A stretch of DNA of 64,000 nt, from NCBI GenBank assembly GCA_963082975.1, contig OY720345.1, positions 11,062,491-11,126,490 of the forward strand. Reading direction: 5' to 3'. This document shows positions 23,740 through 35,436 of the stretch, one piece after another. The notes under the pieces were generated by a model that was given only the letters and a program-made list of their open reading frames with translations, was not told the origin of the DNA and ran no database searches. Position numbers and translations under genes: made by a program. Source of the DNA: Labia minor. Taxonomy: Eukaryota > Arthropoda > Insecta > Dermaptera > Spongiphoridae. Within the stretch, counting starts at the first letter, position 1. Every line of letters begins with the position of its first letter.

Positions 23740-24575
23740 ACTGCAGACATTCTTAAGAGCTCAGAAATTAAAATCTCAACTTTTGCAGACTATACTGCTA
23801 TTGTGGCCACCGGGAATAATACTGCCTTGAGTATAAAATGCTGTTGACAAAATTGTGGACTGGGCTAATAAGTGGCGTATCAAGTTAAATGAATCAAAGT
23901 CTCAACACATCAATTTTAATTTAATAAACCAAGTCCCTTTTCCTAATATAATCAACAAGCAAAGGGTTCTTCAAATTCTGCGAAGTATCTGGGCATGACA
24001 CTCGATGCCAAACTTCGTTAGAAAGAACACATAAAAATAAACAAAAACAACTAAACGTAATGAAATCTAAAATGAAATGACTTATTGGTAGTAATTACAA
24101 ACTCTCTATTTACAACAAACAAACTGTTGTACAAACAAATTCTGAAACCTGTTTGGACTTATGGACTCCAAGTGTGGGGTCGTAGTGAAGGCAAAATCAA
24201 ATATAAAAATGATTCATACCTTCCAAAATAAAGTGCTACGTAATATTGTTAATGGTCCATGATTTTCATCGAGATCTAAAAATTGAGGAATGAAGTGCAA
24301 TGTCCGGGAGAGATGTACTTCACCTTAAAAATCACCCCAATCTCCTGGCTCCTCGTTTCTTAAAATGCACTGAAATTTTGATAAGACTTAAACGAACTAA
24401 ACCCGCCGATTTAGTGCAAAAAATTTTATGAGTGTAACTTCCCTACAATGATATAATAAAGGAAACCTATTAAAAAAGGAGTTATGGCTATTTCTACGGT
24501 GTCTAACTCATATAAAGTTTTATTACCTTGCATTGGTCAAATAATATTATAAAACGGTATTATGACTGATTCATT
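23740..24575 (+). mobile_element. Jockey-clade non-LTR retrotransposon relic
   Basis: The plus-strand frames give the C-terminal half of a jockey reverse transcriptase in broken pieces. A decayed ADYTAIVATGNN catalytic region is followed by VDKIVDWANKWRIKLNESKS, KYLGMTLDAKLR with an adjacent KEHIK, then RDLKI and RLKRTKPADLV. This order and spacing are characteristic of jockey-like elements of insects. Stops and frameshifts are frequent. The 5' part is absent and the 3' end is cut by the family B element at 24579. Confidence 0.8.
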
Positions 24576-24578
24576 TTT

Positions 24579-24689
24579 ACTATCTCGCCAGAGATAGTAT
24601 TGCGATCACGAAAATTTTCGATGTTGAGATTTTGATGTTTTGATACGTTTTGAAGGTTCCAGAATCATTTTCACTAAGGTTGAGAAAAA

Positions 24690-24763
<74 letters not shown>

Positions 24764-25234
24764 CAAGATTACGCAATAACGGTTTGAGCTAGAATCATGA
24801 AATTTGGCACACATGGGCATTATTCAAAATTCGTAGTTTTCTATCAACTTCTGAGAAATGTAGCTCAACCGGAAGAGGATCATTACCTACAACGTTTTCA
24901 TTTTTTTTTCCTCTAAGGTGACCGTAAAAATAAAGATATATGTTTGATAATTTTTCACATGATTAATAATTGTATAAAACTGCTATATATAGAATTTCAG
25001 CTTGATTGGATCGCTGAAAGTACCAGAATTAATTTTTTAACACTGTAAATCTCACGCGCCAACACGTGACGTGGTGCCATCAACAAAGAGCCAAACATGC
25101 GCTGGTTTAATAAATATTATTTATTAATTTTAATTTATAATTTATAATTAATTAAATTTAATTTAAATATAATATATATGCTAATTAATCCAAATCAAAT
25201 TTGCGAGATAGTCGAGTGGAGACATTCCAGCTAT
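24579..25234 (+). mobile_element. Helentron-like non-autonomous element, family B copy 1
   Basis: It starts ACTATCTCGCCAGAGATAGT, and the same block recurs inverted at the other end (TTGCGAGATAGTCGAGTGGA) just before the hairpin and the CCAGCTAT end. A (CT)n(GT)n microsatellite occupies 24694-24760. Downstream are GGTTTGAGCTAGAATCATGA, a TCACGCGCCAACACGTGACG segment and TCAACAAAGAGCCAAACATG. No open reading frame of note. Target T-run on the left. Confidence 0.7.
24694..24760. repeat. (CT)n(GT)n compound microsatellite inside family B
   Basis: About 34 bp of CT followed by about 32 bp of GT, at the position where the other B copies have short or degenerate versions. Confidence 0.9.
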
Positions 25235-25239
25235 AATTT

Positions 25240-26700
25240 ATAAATAAAATAAAAAAAAAAGATTATATAATCTAATAAGATTAAATAATAATTAATAAAT
25301 TAAAAGTAACATTTTATAATAAATAATAATAATAATAATAATAATAAATATTGAAATTTATATTATAATAATATTAATAAATAAGTATATTGATTTATTT
25401 ATTTGTTTATTTTAATTTTTTCAAAACAGGTTTCTTTTTCTATATTGGATTTTAAATGCGTTAATCATCATTACATATAATCGATATTTTTAAATAAAAC
25501 AAATGCCTTAGGGGTTATTTATTTAAACTATTTGTAATCTTATAAATTTCGACCCAGAATCCAAATGAAAGTGGTTTCTCTTTCTCTTTCTCTCTCTCTC
25601 TCTATTTTCATATCGCTTCCTTTTTTCAGCCAAATATTAATATTATATTTGTTGTTCGACAAGCCACTTTTTCTTCTTGTTCTACTTTTGACAATTTCAG
25701 TGAAAAAGTGAAGATAAATTCTGTCCTTGCTTTTGTAAAGAAAAATTAATCAATTTTGCAAATTGCTTCTCCCACGAAATATTCTACTAATTTTCAAACC
25801 TATCAATCAATTTTGTTCTCTAAATTATTATATAGAGACGCATTTTCCATATTGAAGAAAAAAAATTTTTATTAAATTTTAATTTATTAAACAATTATTA
25901 AATAGGCTGATGTCCTATTTTAATATAAATATCATATCTAATCCATTAGGTGAGAAGATTAAAATTCAATTAATTTATTATACATTTTAAATTAAAAAAT
26001 GAATAATAAATTGCTTTTATAGTTAATATATGAGATGTACATTGTTTAAAAAAATAAAAATAAAATAAATATAAGTTAAAAAAATTGTAGTAATATAAAA
26101 TAATCGTTATATGTTAGTAGACAGCGTTGTAGAAATTTAATAATTTGAATTCTTCTTAAAGAAGATATAAAGGGGGATGGTATAAACCACAAAATATTTT
26201 ATTTAATATTTAATCTAATTACATAATCATAATTGAAATGTGCCTTTTTTTTAAATTATTTTTAATATTATCTTAAGGAATACGAAATCAAATATCAAAA
26301 TAAATAAATAAATAAATAAATGTATCAATGACAAATTATCACAAACTTTTCTATATCTTTGTGACAGACCATTAAAGAAAAAGATATAAAAAATATATTT
26401 TCTAACATTTTGTAAAATAACATTAAAAAAAAAATGTTTTTAACAAATAAGACACGAAAAAACAATCTTTTTTACAAATTTTATTTTTTTATTAATGATA
26501 AACAAAACATTTTGATTTTTGTTGAATTGAAATTTCAATTAATACTCAATTATAAAAATAATATTTGAAATTTATATTAATTAAAAAGTTATTTTTTATA
26601 TCAATGTTTAATTAAATATTATAATTGTTTTAATAATAAATAAATTAGCGTATATAAAACATTTTTATTTTAATGAAAAAAGTAAATTATTTTAAAGAAT
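25240..26700. other. AT-rich stretch without recognised genes
   Basis: (AAT)n occurs at 25320-25346, (TC)n at 25575-25602 and (AAAT)n at 26300-26322. Otherwise uniform AT-rich DNA. Confidence 0.45.
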
Positions 26701-26703
26701 GTA

Positions 26704-27078
26704 CGAGGGTCATAAAACAAGTACTTAGCCTCACCGTCCGATGGCGCTGCTAGCACACAAGAGTTTTAACATCATGTAGTACATTCTTTTACTAACCTAC
26801 TGTCAAAGTTTCAGACAATTCCATTGACTAGTTGTGTTTTGACATCCTTTGGAAGCGAGCGTGTCAATCAGTTGTACAAAAATGGCCATGGCCAAATTAG
26901 TCGAATTGCGCTACGAATTGCTCCCTCATCCATCTTACTCTCCAGATTTGGCCCCCTGGGATTACTTTTTGTTTCCAAACCTGGAATAAATTTGGGTCGA
27001 ATTGTTCTTTTTCCAAAACTCTTTTGTGATATCAGCAACACCGGACGGTGAAGCTAAGTACTTGTTGAATAACCCTCG
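26704..27078 (+). mobile_element. Internally deleted mariner element (second family)
   Basis: About 38-bp imperfect TIRs (CGAGGGTCATAAAACAAGTA and its inverse) are flanked by TA. The plus-strand interior keeps ELRYELLPHPSYSPDLAPWD followed by YFLFPNLE and a stop, the conserved PHPxYSPDLAPxDYFLFP signature of the mariner DDE domain. The front of the transposase has been lost. Confidence 0.85.
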
Positions 27079-27080
27079 TA

Positions 27081-27727
27081 TGTAAAATCCACTGTCTGAG
27101 TGTTCACTGTTCATTGTATGAGTTTTTTAGAAAATAGTTGATCGAAAGAAAGCTCAATAAATATGATCTAACAATAAATATCTCGTTAATTTAATTTATA
27201 CAAGTTACGATTTTTATTCTAACAACAAAATTTAAAATTAATATATATTTAAGAATATAAGTAAAGAGAGAAAAAATTCTGCTAAAATAGAACGATTACA
27301 AGAGATTAGGCTTTCATTCATAAGTCTGTCTTATAAACCTAAGATTCAGGTCTATCATCTCTTATAATTGTTATATTTTAACAAGAAATGTATCCAAAAG
27401 CTTAAGAGGATAAGAAGAGGAGCTCAGAAGGTTTGACCTCGTCAATAATGCTTTAAAGGGGACATTTATTTTATTTTAATAAAAAAAAAAAATTAAATAA
27501 AATTCTAAGTTTTTTTTTAATACCTTAAAAATATTCATCAGTTAATTATTATTTTAATTTAACAAATGTGAATTTTCAGAATGAAAATCTAATTCTACTT
27601 AGATAATAATTATAAATAATTTTATTTCTACATTATTATAAATATTAAATGTATGTATAATAGAAATATTATTGTAAGTGAATTTAAATTAGAAATTTAA
27701 ATTAAAAAAATATCACTATTATAATTA
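27081..27727. other. AT-rich stretch without recognised genes
   Basis: A less AT-rich patch at 27300-27470 has no sustained open frame. Confidence 0.4.
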
Positions 27728-27729
27728 TA

Positions 27730-28365
27730 CAGGGTGATTATAAAAGGACTTTACAACTTTGAAAGCACATAGATATTTATTGAAATTACTTACAGAATTG
27801 ATAAAGGTGTCATTTTATTACAAAACACTTCAAGGAGTGTCATTTTGGTTCGATATGACTACCCTTGGTAATGCGACATACATCTCACCGATAATCGATT
27901 TCTTACCACACTCCTTTCAACATATCAGTTGTAATTTGTGCAACTGCAGCGTTGATCCGATTGATCTGAGGGATTAAACAGTTTTCCAGCATATCAATTA
28001 ACATTTTCATTCATAGTTTTTTGCATGAAGAAAATAGGGCCGTACACTTGAAAATGACTGACGGCACAAAAATCATTTACTTTTGGACTGTCACGAACTT
28101 GCATTTGGATTCTCGCTACCCCAAATTCTACAATTGTGAATGTTTCACATTGCCATTAACATGAAAAGTCGACTCATCACGAAAAATGATTTTCTTAAGG
28201 AATGTCTCGTCTCTGCCTCACTATCCTTCAAACATTTCGACACAGAATTCACTACGAGCTAAGTCACTAATTTGTTGCAGTCACATCGAATCAAAATGAT
28301 ATTCATATATTAAACTTGAAATCTAATTGTTTTCAAAGTTGTAAAGTCTTTTTATAATCACCCTG
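27730..28365 (-). mobile_element. Internally deleted Tc1/mariner-superfamily element
   Basis: TIRs of about 35 bp (CAGGGTGATTATAAAAGGAC and its inverse) are flanked by TA on both sides. On the minus strand the interior yields DESTFHVNGNV followed by a decayed stretch, MLENCLIPQI, and VWEEIDYRVRCM. These resemble a large group of arthropod DDE transposases with a DEAHFHLNG block and a WxELDYRLD C-terminus. The central catalytic region is mostly deleted, and several stops are present. Confidence 0.8.
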
Positions 28366-28367
28366 TA

Positions 28368-29448
28368 TTTTTATTTAAATTAAATTAACTGGAAGGGGTG
28401 TTTAATAGGTCAATTATATTAAATTATTCAATATCTTATTCAATAATTTTTGTATTACATATTTTTATTTAACTTTTAAAAAACAATCACTTGCTTAGCT
28501 ATCGATCTACTTACTGTGTGTGGTAGACTTGCCAGTGATGGTTATAAATTATCTAAATATAATAAGTAAATCAAGATAATACGAAAGTCTGCCAATTAAG
28601 GGAGAAATTTTGCAAATATCGTATTTTATATGAATGATTAATTGTTTTTTATTGAGTTTAAAATATATATATTTGTTTTATGTTTTAAAAACGAATATAT
28701 TTTGTTAAAAATATATTTCTCTTGAAAAATTGGTAAAATAGTAGAATTGATTTTTTTTTTTAAATATATTATATTTTCACGTTAGAAATACAATTAGAAT
28801 CTCTTTCTCTGTCTCTCACTCTTTGGAAATTCAGAGTGAAGATTTGAAACGACTCAAGGGAATCGATAATAGTATTCAGACAGACTCTTTTATTTCAATT
28901 CTCAATGCGAAATTCAAACGAAAATTATAATAACATTTTCAACATGAAATATTAATAAATATATATATATATATATATATTACTTATATTTTAATAATCT
29001 ACTGAATGTGTATGTGTGTGTATACATCTATTTTAATTGTAAGTAAGAAATGCAATTAAACTTGGCACAGATATTAATTTAATAATACTACTACCAGAAG
29101 TCGTGGGCTGGCCATTTTTTTTTATTTCACTAATTGTAAGGAAAATGTTACTATATATTTATTTAAAAATTGAGAATATGCAAATGTTTTAAAGGAAATT
29201 TGCGAATATTACGCGTAATTATCATGAAAAATGAGATCAAATATATATATATGTTTAAAGTTATAATTCGTTTGGACGGTTGGCTGATATTAATTATTTA
29301 TAATATATTTATGAATATATCTAAAATTAATTAAGGAATTTAATATTCAAAATCTATTATCATATTTATTTATAGATTAAAAAAATACAATTTTTATTTA
29401 AAAGATATAGACGTATATATATATAATTCATATATTAAAAGTTAAATA
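28368..29448. other. AT-rich stretch without recognised genes
   Basis: (TA)n occurs at 28955-28980 and (TG)n at 29008-29024. No exon or repeat family was recognised. Confidence 0.45.
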
Positions 29449-29449
29449 T

Positions 29450-29647
29450 AACCTATGAATTTTGAACATCCTATGAAAGGACTGCATCAAAGAGTTATAG
29501 TGTTGTATAATTAGTACAACGTATCCTCTCAACCTTTATCTTGATTTTCTTGAACAAGGACCTCTGCTTTTTATTTCAAGTATTTTCCCAATTTAAAAGA
29601 GAAAAATTTCCTTTCAAAGGCCGACGTACTGCTCATTAGACCATAGT
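29450..29647 (-). mobile_element. tRNA-derived SINE, diverged subfamily
   Basis: On the minus strand a tRNA-like head (TATGGTCTAATGAGCAGTAC) is followed by a body with AAGAAAATCAAGATAAAGGT and CCTTTCATAGGATGTTCAAA. These match the tail of the 19729 SINE (AAGAAAATCAAGGTAAAGGT and CCTTTCATAGGAAGTACAAA). The head differs, so two SINE subfamilies appear to share one 3' tail. Confidence 0.6.
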
Positions 29648-29649
29648 AA

Positions 29650-30676
29650 AACTTTATTTAATATAAGAATAAAATAATTATTTTCTAAAAATAGAAAAAG
29701 GGCATATATAGCCAGAGTTATTAATGATAATATTTAGATGAAGTATAGGAGAAGAAAAATCATTATTTTTCTTATTTAATCAAATGAAAATAGTAAAAGA
29801 AAAATAAATCTTATAAATATTTTTAATCTAACTGATTATACATTGTATATATAATTAAATTTATATAATATATAGGCATAATAAATTAATATTATTATTA
29901 ATTATCAATTTTTTGATACTTTTTTTTATAATATAAAAAAATTTCAAAGAAACTACAGTAATTATTAAATGAATATGAAATTTTTGAATTATACAAAAAT
30001 GGAAATTTCTACTTATTCCAAATAGAAATTAAATAATTGACGCATTTACATAAACACACCCATGGACAATCATTCTTTTCTTTTTTTTTTTTTGATTCTA
30101 ATAATTGTTTATAATAATTTCTACAAATAATATTAATTATAATAACAATAACATGACACTTTCTGGTTGACTATTGTTTTATTTTGGTGAAAAATTATAA
30201 AATTTTCTTTAAATACTTATATTTGAAGAAAGCAAGTGTGGAGTGAGGTAAAACCTGTTCATCTGAATGAAAGAAGGCTCTGCTCTCTCTTGCATGCAAT
30301 TCAATGCTGTGTTTATAATCACCTTCAAACAAAAACTATAAGTACAAGATGTTATTAGACGGCCGTCTTCTTTTCATTCAATTCCTTTGAATAAATAATA
30401 ATATCTTCCCAGAATGACATTAGATAAAAGGCAGTCAACACGTAATCGGATCTTAGATATTTATTTATATTAGTCAAAGAAATGAAGAGGCTTTTAGAAA
30501 AGAGACAAGACATTTTAATAATAAGATTATTATAATAGAATGTAGACATTCATATTATATAATAATACTTTAATATATTATATATAATAATATAAATAAA
30601 GATATATATGAGAGAAAAAAAATAATCTATATATTTTATGAATTATAAACATTTATTATATTTGTAGATATTAAAT
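29650..30676. other. AT-rich stretch without recognised genes
   Basis: Patch 30225-30370 is less AT-rich, but no splice-bounded frame was recognised. Confidence 0.4.
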
Positions 30677-30960
30677 TATTAAAGCTTCGGTGGCTGTTTT
30701 TATTTATAAGGGAATTTTGTAAATAAAACCACATATTGATATTTGTTATTGTAAATTTATTCAAAAAAATACACACCGTTTCGATTGCTACTTCTGCAAT
30801 GATTATCAAGCGACTGCACTGTCCGAGCGTCCAGTGCCGACTGGCCGACTGGCACTGGACGCAATCGAAACGTTGTGTATTTTTTATATTTTTTTTAATA
30901 AATTTACTTTAAAAAATATCAATATATGATTTTATTTACAAAATTCCCTTATAAATTTAT
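30677..30960. mobile_element. Penelope-like foldback element, copy 1
   Basis: Outer arms (GGGAATTTTGTAAATAAAAC and its inverse near 30927-30950) and inner arms around TACACACCGTTTCGATTG and CAATCGAAACGTTGTGTA are imperfect inverted repeats. The minus strand has CTTGATAATCATTGCAGAAG, then TAGCAATCGAAACG. The core repeats GTCCAGTGCC and GGCACTGGAC as a further hairpin. Confidence 0.65.
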
Positions 30961-31683
30961 TATATTTAATCATGATAACTGTAAAATAATATATGGATAA
31001 AAACAATAATAAATTATTTTTACATTTAAGTATATCTCGAATATATATTTGGAAATTATTTTATCAATTATTCAAGAAATTGAAGAAATTGTTATTAAAA
31101 GAGAATTGGTATTTATTAGTAGGCATTTTGTTTTTAGATTCGGTTTTATATAATATTAAATTAATAAATTTCTATAATTAAATTTAAAGATTGGATTAAC
31201 TGATCCTCTGAAAGCTTTTATCTATTTGGAAAATTAGCCTGAATTTTATTACGGACCGACGATAGGAAGGGAAGGTATTGTTTTCACACCAAATTTCACA
31301 TGTGAAGATTTTTATATATCTCCACGAATCATTCATTTTGTTAACAGAAAAAAGTATTTTTAACATGATATCTGTCCGTCTGTCCGCCCGTCCGTATAGA
31401 CGAGTATAGCTTGAATGGCTCAACGGATTTTGATAAAATTTTGTATATTTACTTAATGCATCAGTAGCATGAATTCATCAACTTTTGATGTATATCGGGA
31501 AACCCGAAGTGGTAGTTTCCAAACTATTAATTTTATATTCATTGTCGGACATTCTTTTACTTAAAATATAGTAGTAATTAATAATTTAGTAATTAAACTA
31601 AAGATAAAAACCAAGATAATATAATTTAGTCATTTTAATTCAAGTTGTAAAAATAATTTGTTTTTATACTTTATATATATAAG

Positions 31684-31821
31684 GTTTTACCGGCAATTAT
31701 TTGATTTTTTCTCGCCGTAAAAGTTATCTTTGAACTTCAATGAACATTTAAAAAAAAAGAATTGTCAAAATTGGTCTAGGCGTTATTGAGTTATGGGCTT
31801 AGAAACACATTTTGCGATTCA
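31684..31821 (+). repeat. Dispersed repeat fragment (family G)
   Basis: The run TTTACCGGCAATTATTTGAT, ATTGTCAAAATTGGTCTAGG and GCGTTATTGAGTTATG matches 42215-42340. It ends where the nested family C copy begins, so it was part of the host or hitchhiked with it. Confidence 0.6.
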
Positions 31822-32451
31822 TTTTTACCGACCGACCATAGTAAGGGAGGTATTGTTTTCACACCAAATTTCACATGTGGAGATTTTTACATATCTCCAC
31901 GAATCATGCATTTTCTAAACAGAAAAAAGTATTTTTAGCATGATGGCTGTCCGTCCGTCTGTCCGTCCGTATAGTTGTGTACAGCCTGAACGGCTCAACC
32001 GATTTTGATGAAATTTGGTATATTTACTTAATGCATCAGTGGGATGAATTGATCAACTTTTGGTGCAAATCCGGAAACTGGAAGTGGTAGTATTAGCGAT
32101 CGACGATAGGAAGGGAAGGGTTATTTTCACACCAAATTTCACATGAGAAGATTTTTTTATATATCACCACGAATCATACACTTTGTATTGGTTTTATCCT
32201 CGGGAAAATCATATTTATTAGTTTTTTCTTGATTTAAAATTATATGACGTCATCCAGCCATTCATGACGTCACAGCCTGGTCTTACATATATATATTATA
32301 AATAAAATAAAATTAAAAATATTTGTTATATGCCTATCTGTTTTTTATTACATTAATAGATATATTAAAATTATTTGAAATTGTTTCTGTAGCTGGAAAT
32401 TAATTTACTTCAAACCGTCGGTCGGTTCGGACCTGGCCACAGGTCAACTTA
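31822..32451 (+). mobile_element. Helentron-like element, family C (nested inside C')
   Basis: Complete ends: TTTTTACCGACCGACCATAG at the left and GTCGGTCGGTTCGGACCTGG then CCACAGGTCAACTTA at the right. Two TGACGTCA octamers lie at 32245-32252 and 32265-32272. A (CCGT)n tract lies near 31950-31975. It is inserted into the older C' element at 31253-32545. Confidence 0.75.
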
Positions 32452-32545
32452 TTATATTATAGAATATAGAAGAAAGATTTGTTGTTTGAAAATTAATTTA
32501 TTTCAAATCGTCGGTCGGTTCTGTGCTTGACCACAGCTCATTTTT

Positions 32546-33765
32546 TAACAATTATCAATTTATAAAATAAACTAAAAAATAAAAAAAATAATAAAATCAA
32601 TATGATAAAGGTATAAGGTATAATAGAGTATAATACAAGATACTGTTTATGAAAAAAATAATAATTAGAATAATGAATTTATAAAATATTTAAAAGACAT
32701 ATTTAAGATATTTTTTGATAAGAGAGTTTTTAATATAAATCAATTTTACATAGTAAATAAGTAAATTGTGTAAATTTTAATCACAGATAAACTTTTTATC
32801 TTTATTCATATCTATATATTTTAAATAGTGATGATGATTGATATTTCATCTTGAAAGTTTATTATTGAATCAGCTTAAACTTTCTTTCTTTTCTTTCAAT
32901 TTTTAACAACGAGTGTGTGTATTTAATTCTTATTTCATATCACGTTATGATTGTTTTTTATTGTACTCTGTTAAAAACAAAACGAAAGATATCAAATAAA
33001 CTTATATTCTTCCCCATTACAATAAAAATAGATTACAGTTAGGGCGTTATTAGAATTTTAAATTAAGACAAATTAATTCAATCCACTCTTAGAAACAGAC
33101 AAAGAGAAACAAATATTTCTCTTGTCTAAATTAAATCCTAGAAAATTAAATTTCTAATATATAAAAAGAAAAATATCGGAGAAAAAATCATGAAGCAAAA
33201 AATATATTAATTTATTTAAAAAAAAAAAAAATTATTTTCAATAATAAAAAAAAAATTGTAATTAGTAATTAATTTCATATAAATTGCATTTTGTTTTTTT
33301 CCCTTCCCCTCCCTTCCTCCCTCCCTTTCTCTCTGTCAGTGATGTTGAAAATCAAGGTTATTGTTATTAATCTTTCACCTACAGATTTTTTTTTTTCTTT
33401 TTTTTTTTTTTGATTTGTAGTGGCAATTTTTTTTTAATAAAGTAACCCTTTCATAATCAATCTTATTGATTTCTTTTAAAAGTTTGGTTTAGATTAAATT
33501 GATAAGAAAATTGTTTCTTTTTCTTGTTTGTAATCCCATTTTCTTAACTAAATTTTGTTGTTTTTTTTTAGTGAAGTACAATCTCAATTTTAACTTAATA
33601 ACCATATAAGAATTAATTTTAAAATATATACAGTACTTTTGTATTGGATTTGAATAAATTTATATTCTTTATTAAATTAATATTTTTTTATATGATCGAT
33701 AGACAATTGGAAAATATGGTCTTTTAATAAACCATAGGTAGTTTTTATAGTCAATATTAATTAAA
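32546..33765. other. AT-rich stretch without recognised genes
   Basis: A pyrimidine tract (CCCTTCCCCTCCCTTCCTCC region, 33300-33332) and poly-T runs near 33385-33410 are the only notable features. Confidence 0.45.
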
Positions 33766-34780
33766 TAAGCTGGAGTGACTCCACTCGACTATCTTGCAAA
33801 TTTGAATTGGATTAATTAACAAATATATTTTTTTTTTTTGCGTATGGACCGTCTTGGATCGCGCAAAGCTCCCATTCTTTCTTTTCCTTTGCCTTCCAGA
33901 TTTCTTTCATTTTTCCACTGTGGGCCTTTTTTCGTTTTCAGACCATTTCGTTCCCGTTCTTTTTCTCTTTCTGGCTCGATCTTTCTCCGGTAGACAATTC
34001 TTATTATTGTTGTTGTTGCCATCACGATTCATGGTTGCTTGTTTTTGAGGTTATCCTGCCGGAGCAGGGTTTGTAGAACCAGGGCTTGTCAGTTCCTGGA
34101 GCTGGGGGCAGCTGATGTTAAATTGAAATTAATTTATTTGTTAAATAATCTTAAGTTCTATAAGTTCTAAGCTGGGATTCGAACTCCGACTTCCTGTGTA
34201 GAAATCTCGTACTCTACCCACTCGGCTATGCTGCCCCCAATTAACAAATATATTATATTTAATTTTAAAATTTAATTAATTAAATTATAAATTAAATTAA
34301 TAAATAATATTATTAAACCAGCGCGTGTTTGGCTCTTTGTTGATGGCACCACGCCACGTGCTGGCGCGTGATTGCCAGTCAATGTGTTAAAAAGATTCAA
34401 TCAAGCTGAAATTCTAGATATAGCAGTTTTATACAATTTTTAATCATGTGAAAAATTATCAAATATATATCTTTATTTTTACGGTCACTTTAGAGGAAAA
34501 AAATCAAAACGTTGTAGGTAATGACCCTCTTCCGATTGAGATACATTTCTCAAAAGTTGATAGAAAATTACGAATTTTGAATAATGCCCGTATACTAAAT
34601 TTCATTATTCTAGCTCAAACCGTTAAATTAATTGCGTAATCTTGTCTACATACACACATACACAAACACACAGACATTTTTCTCAACCTTATTGTTAGTG
34701 AAAATGACTCAGGGACCTTCCAAACGTATTAAAACATCAAAATCTCAACATTAAAAATTTTCATGATCTGGCGAGATAGT
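33766..34780 (-). mobile_element. Helentron-like element, family B copy 2, split by a SINE
   Basis: On the minus strand it starts ACTATCTCGCCAGATCATGA (34780) and ends with the CACTCCAGCTTA end at 33766. Microsatellite (TG)n-type DNA lies near 34648-34675. The body shares GGTTTGAGCTAGAATAATGA, and TCACGCGCCAGCACGTGGCG with copy 1. A 409-bp SINE with target duplication interrupts it at 33830-34238. Confidence 0.75.
33830..34238 (-). mobile_element. Second tRNA-derived SINE family, complete with target duplication
   Basis: On the minus strand the element starts GGGGGCAGCATAGCCGAGTG, has the A-box-like TAGCCGAGTGGG and the B-box AGTTCGAATCCC, then a body of about 330 bp, and ends in a run of ten A. 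Direct repeats AATTAACAAATATATT at 33814-33829 and 34239-34254 flank it exactly. Removing element and one repeat restores an uninterrupted family B body. The head alone could be taken for a tRNA gene, but it continues into the body and has a poly(A) tail and duplication. Confidence 0.88.
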
Positions 34781-34789
34781 AATATATAT

Positions 34790-35430
34790 TATTAATTTAT
34801 TTTTTCCCTTTTTGAGAAATTCCATTGATATAAAAATCTCTTTTTTTTTATTAATTTTCTTTAATTTAATTAATCAAATCAAAGATTATATGTTAATAAT
34901 TAAAAATTAATTTTTATTTTATTCTAACATTTTCTAGATAGTCGCCTAATGAATTAATATTATAATAATTTAATGTTGACTTGAGTTTTAAAAGGAATAA
35001 ATCATCTTTATTTAATTTCAGTCATGTTTAAAAGCAAATTTCTATTGTATATACCATATTATTACACGAAAGTTCAATATTCCTAATTGTTAATTTTAAT
35101 AAAAAAGTTTACCTCAGTGAACATTTAAAATGAATATTTCCTTTGTAACTTTCATAATATATACTAAGTATATATGTATATTTATTTATTTATTATTAGC
35201 ATGTTATTAGAATATAAACATAAATCAAAGTAAATAAACGATTCCAGTCCATACGAGTGGTAAATGAAATTAACAATAGATCTACAAAATAGACATGGAA
35301 ATTAATGTTTTTGTTTAGTGTTCCATTGGTTCAATACCTTTTAATAAATTTATTTTCCTCAATTCATTACTGTTTATTAACTTTTTAATTTTTATTGTAT
35401 AATTCAACATTATTTTTTTTTTATTTCTTT
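34790..35430. other. AT-rich stretch without recognised genes
   Basis: No exon, repeat family or structured sequence was recognised. Confidence 0.45.
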
Positions 35431-35436
35431 TAAATT

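Larger units (their letters stand above)
31253..32545 (+). mobile_element. Helentron-like element, family C' copy (host of a nested C copy)
   Basis: The outer element begins GGACCGACGATAGGAAGGGA. It ends TCGTCGGTCGGTTCTGTGCT, then TGACCACAGCTCATTTT. Its left part matches 12544-12900, and after an interruption (31684-32460) it resumes with AATTAATTTATTTCAAATCG exactly as in the 12544 copy. Internally it has a (GTCC)n-like tract at 31372-31395. Confidence 0.7.

Noticed and set aside
34166-34238. tRNA-like sequence with A- and B-box motifs on the minus strand
   Set aside because: It continues into a 330-bp body with a poly(A) tail and a 16-bp target duplication, so it is a SINE head and not a tRNA gene.
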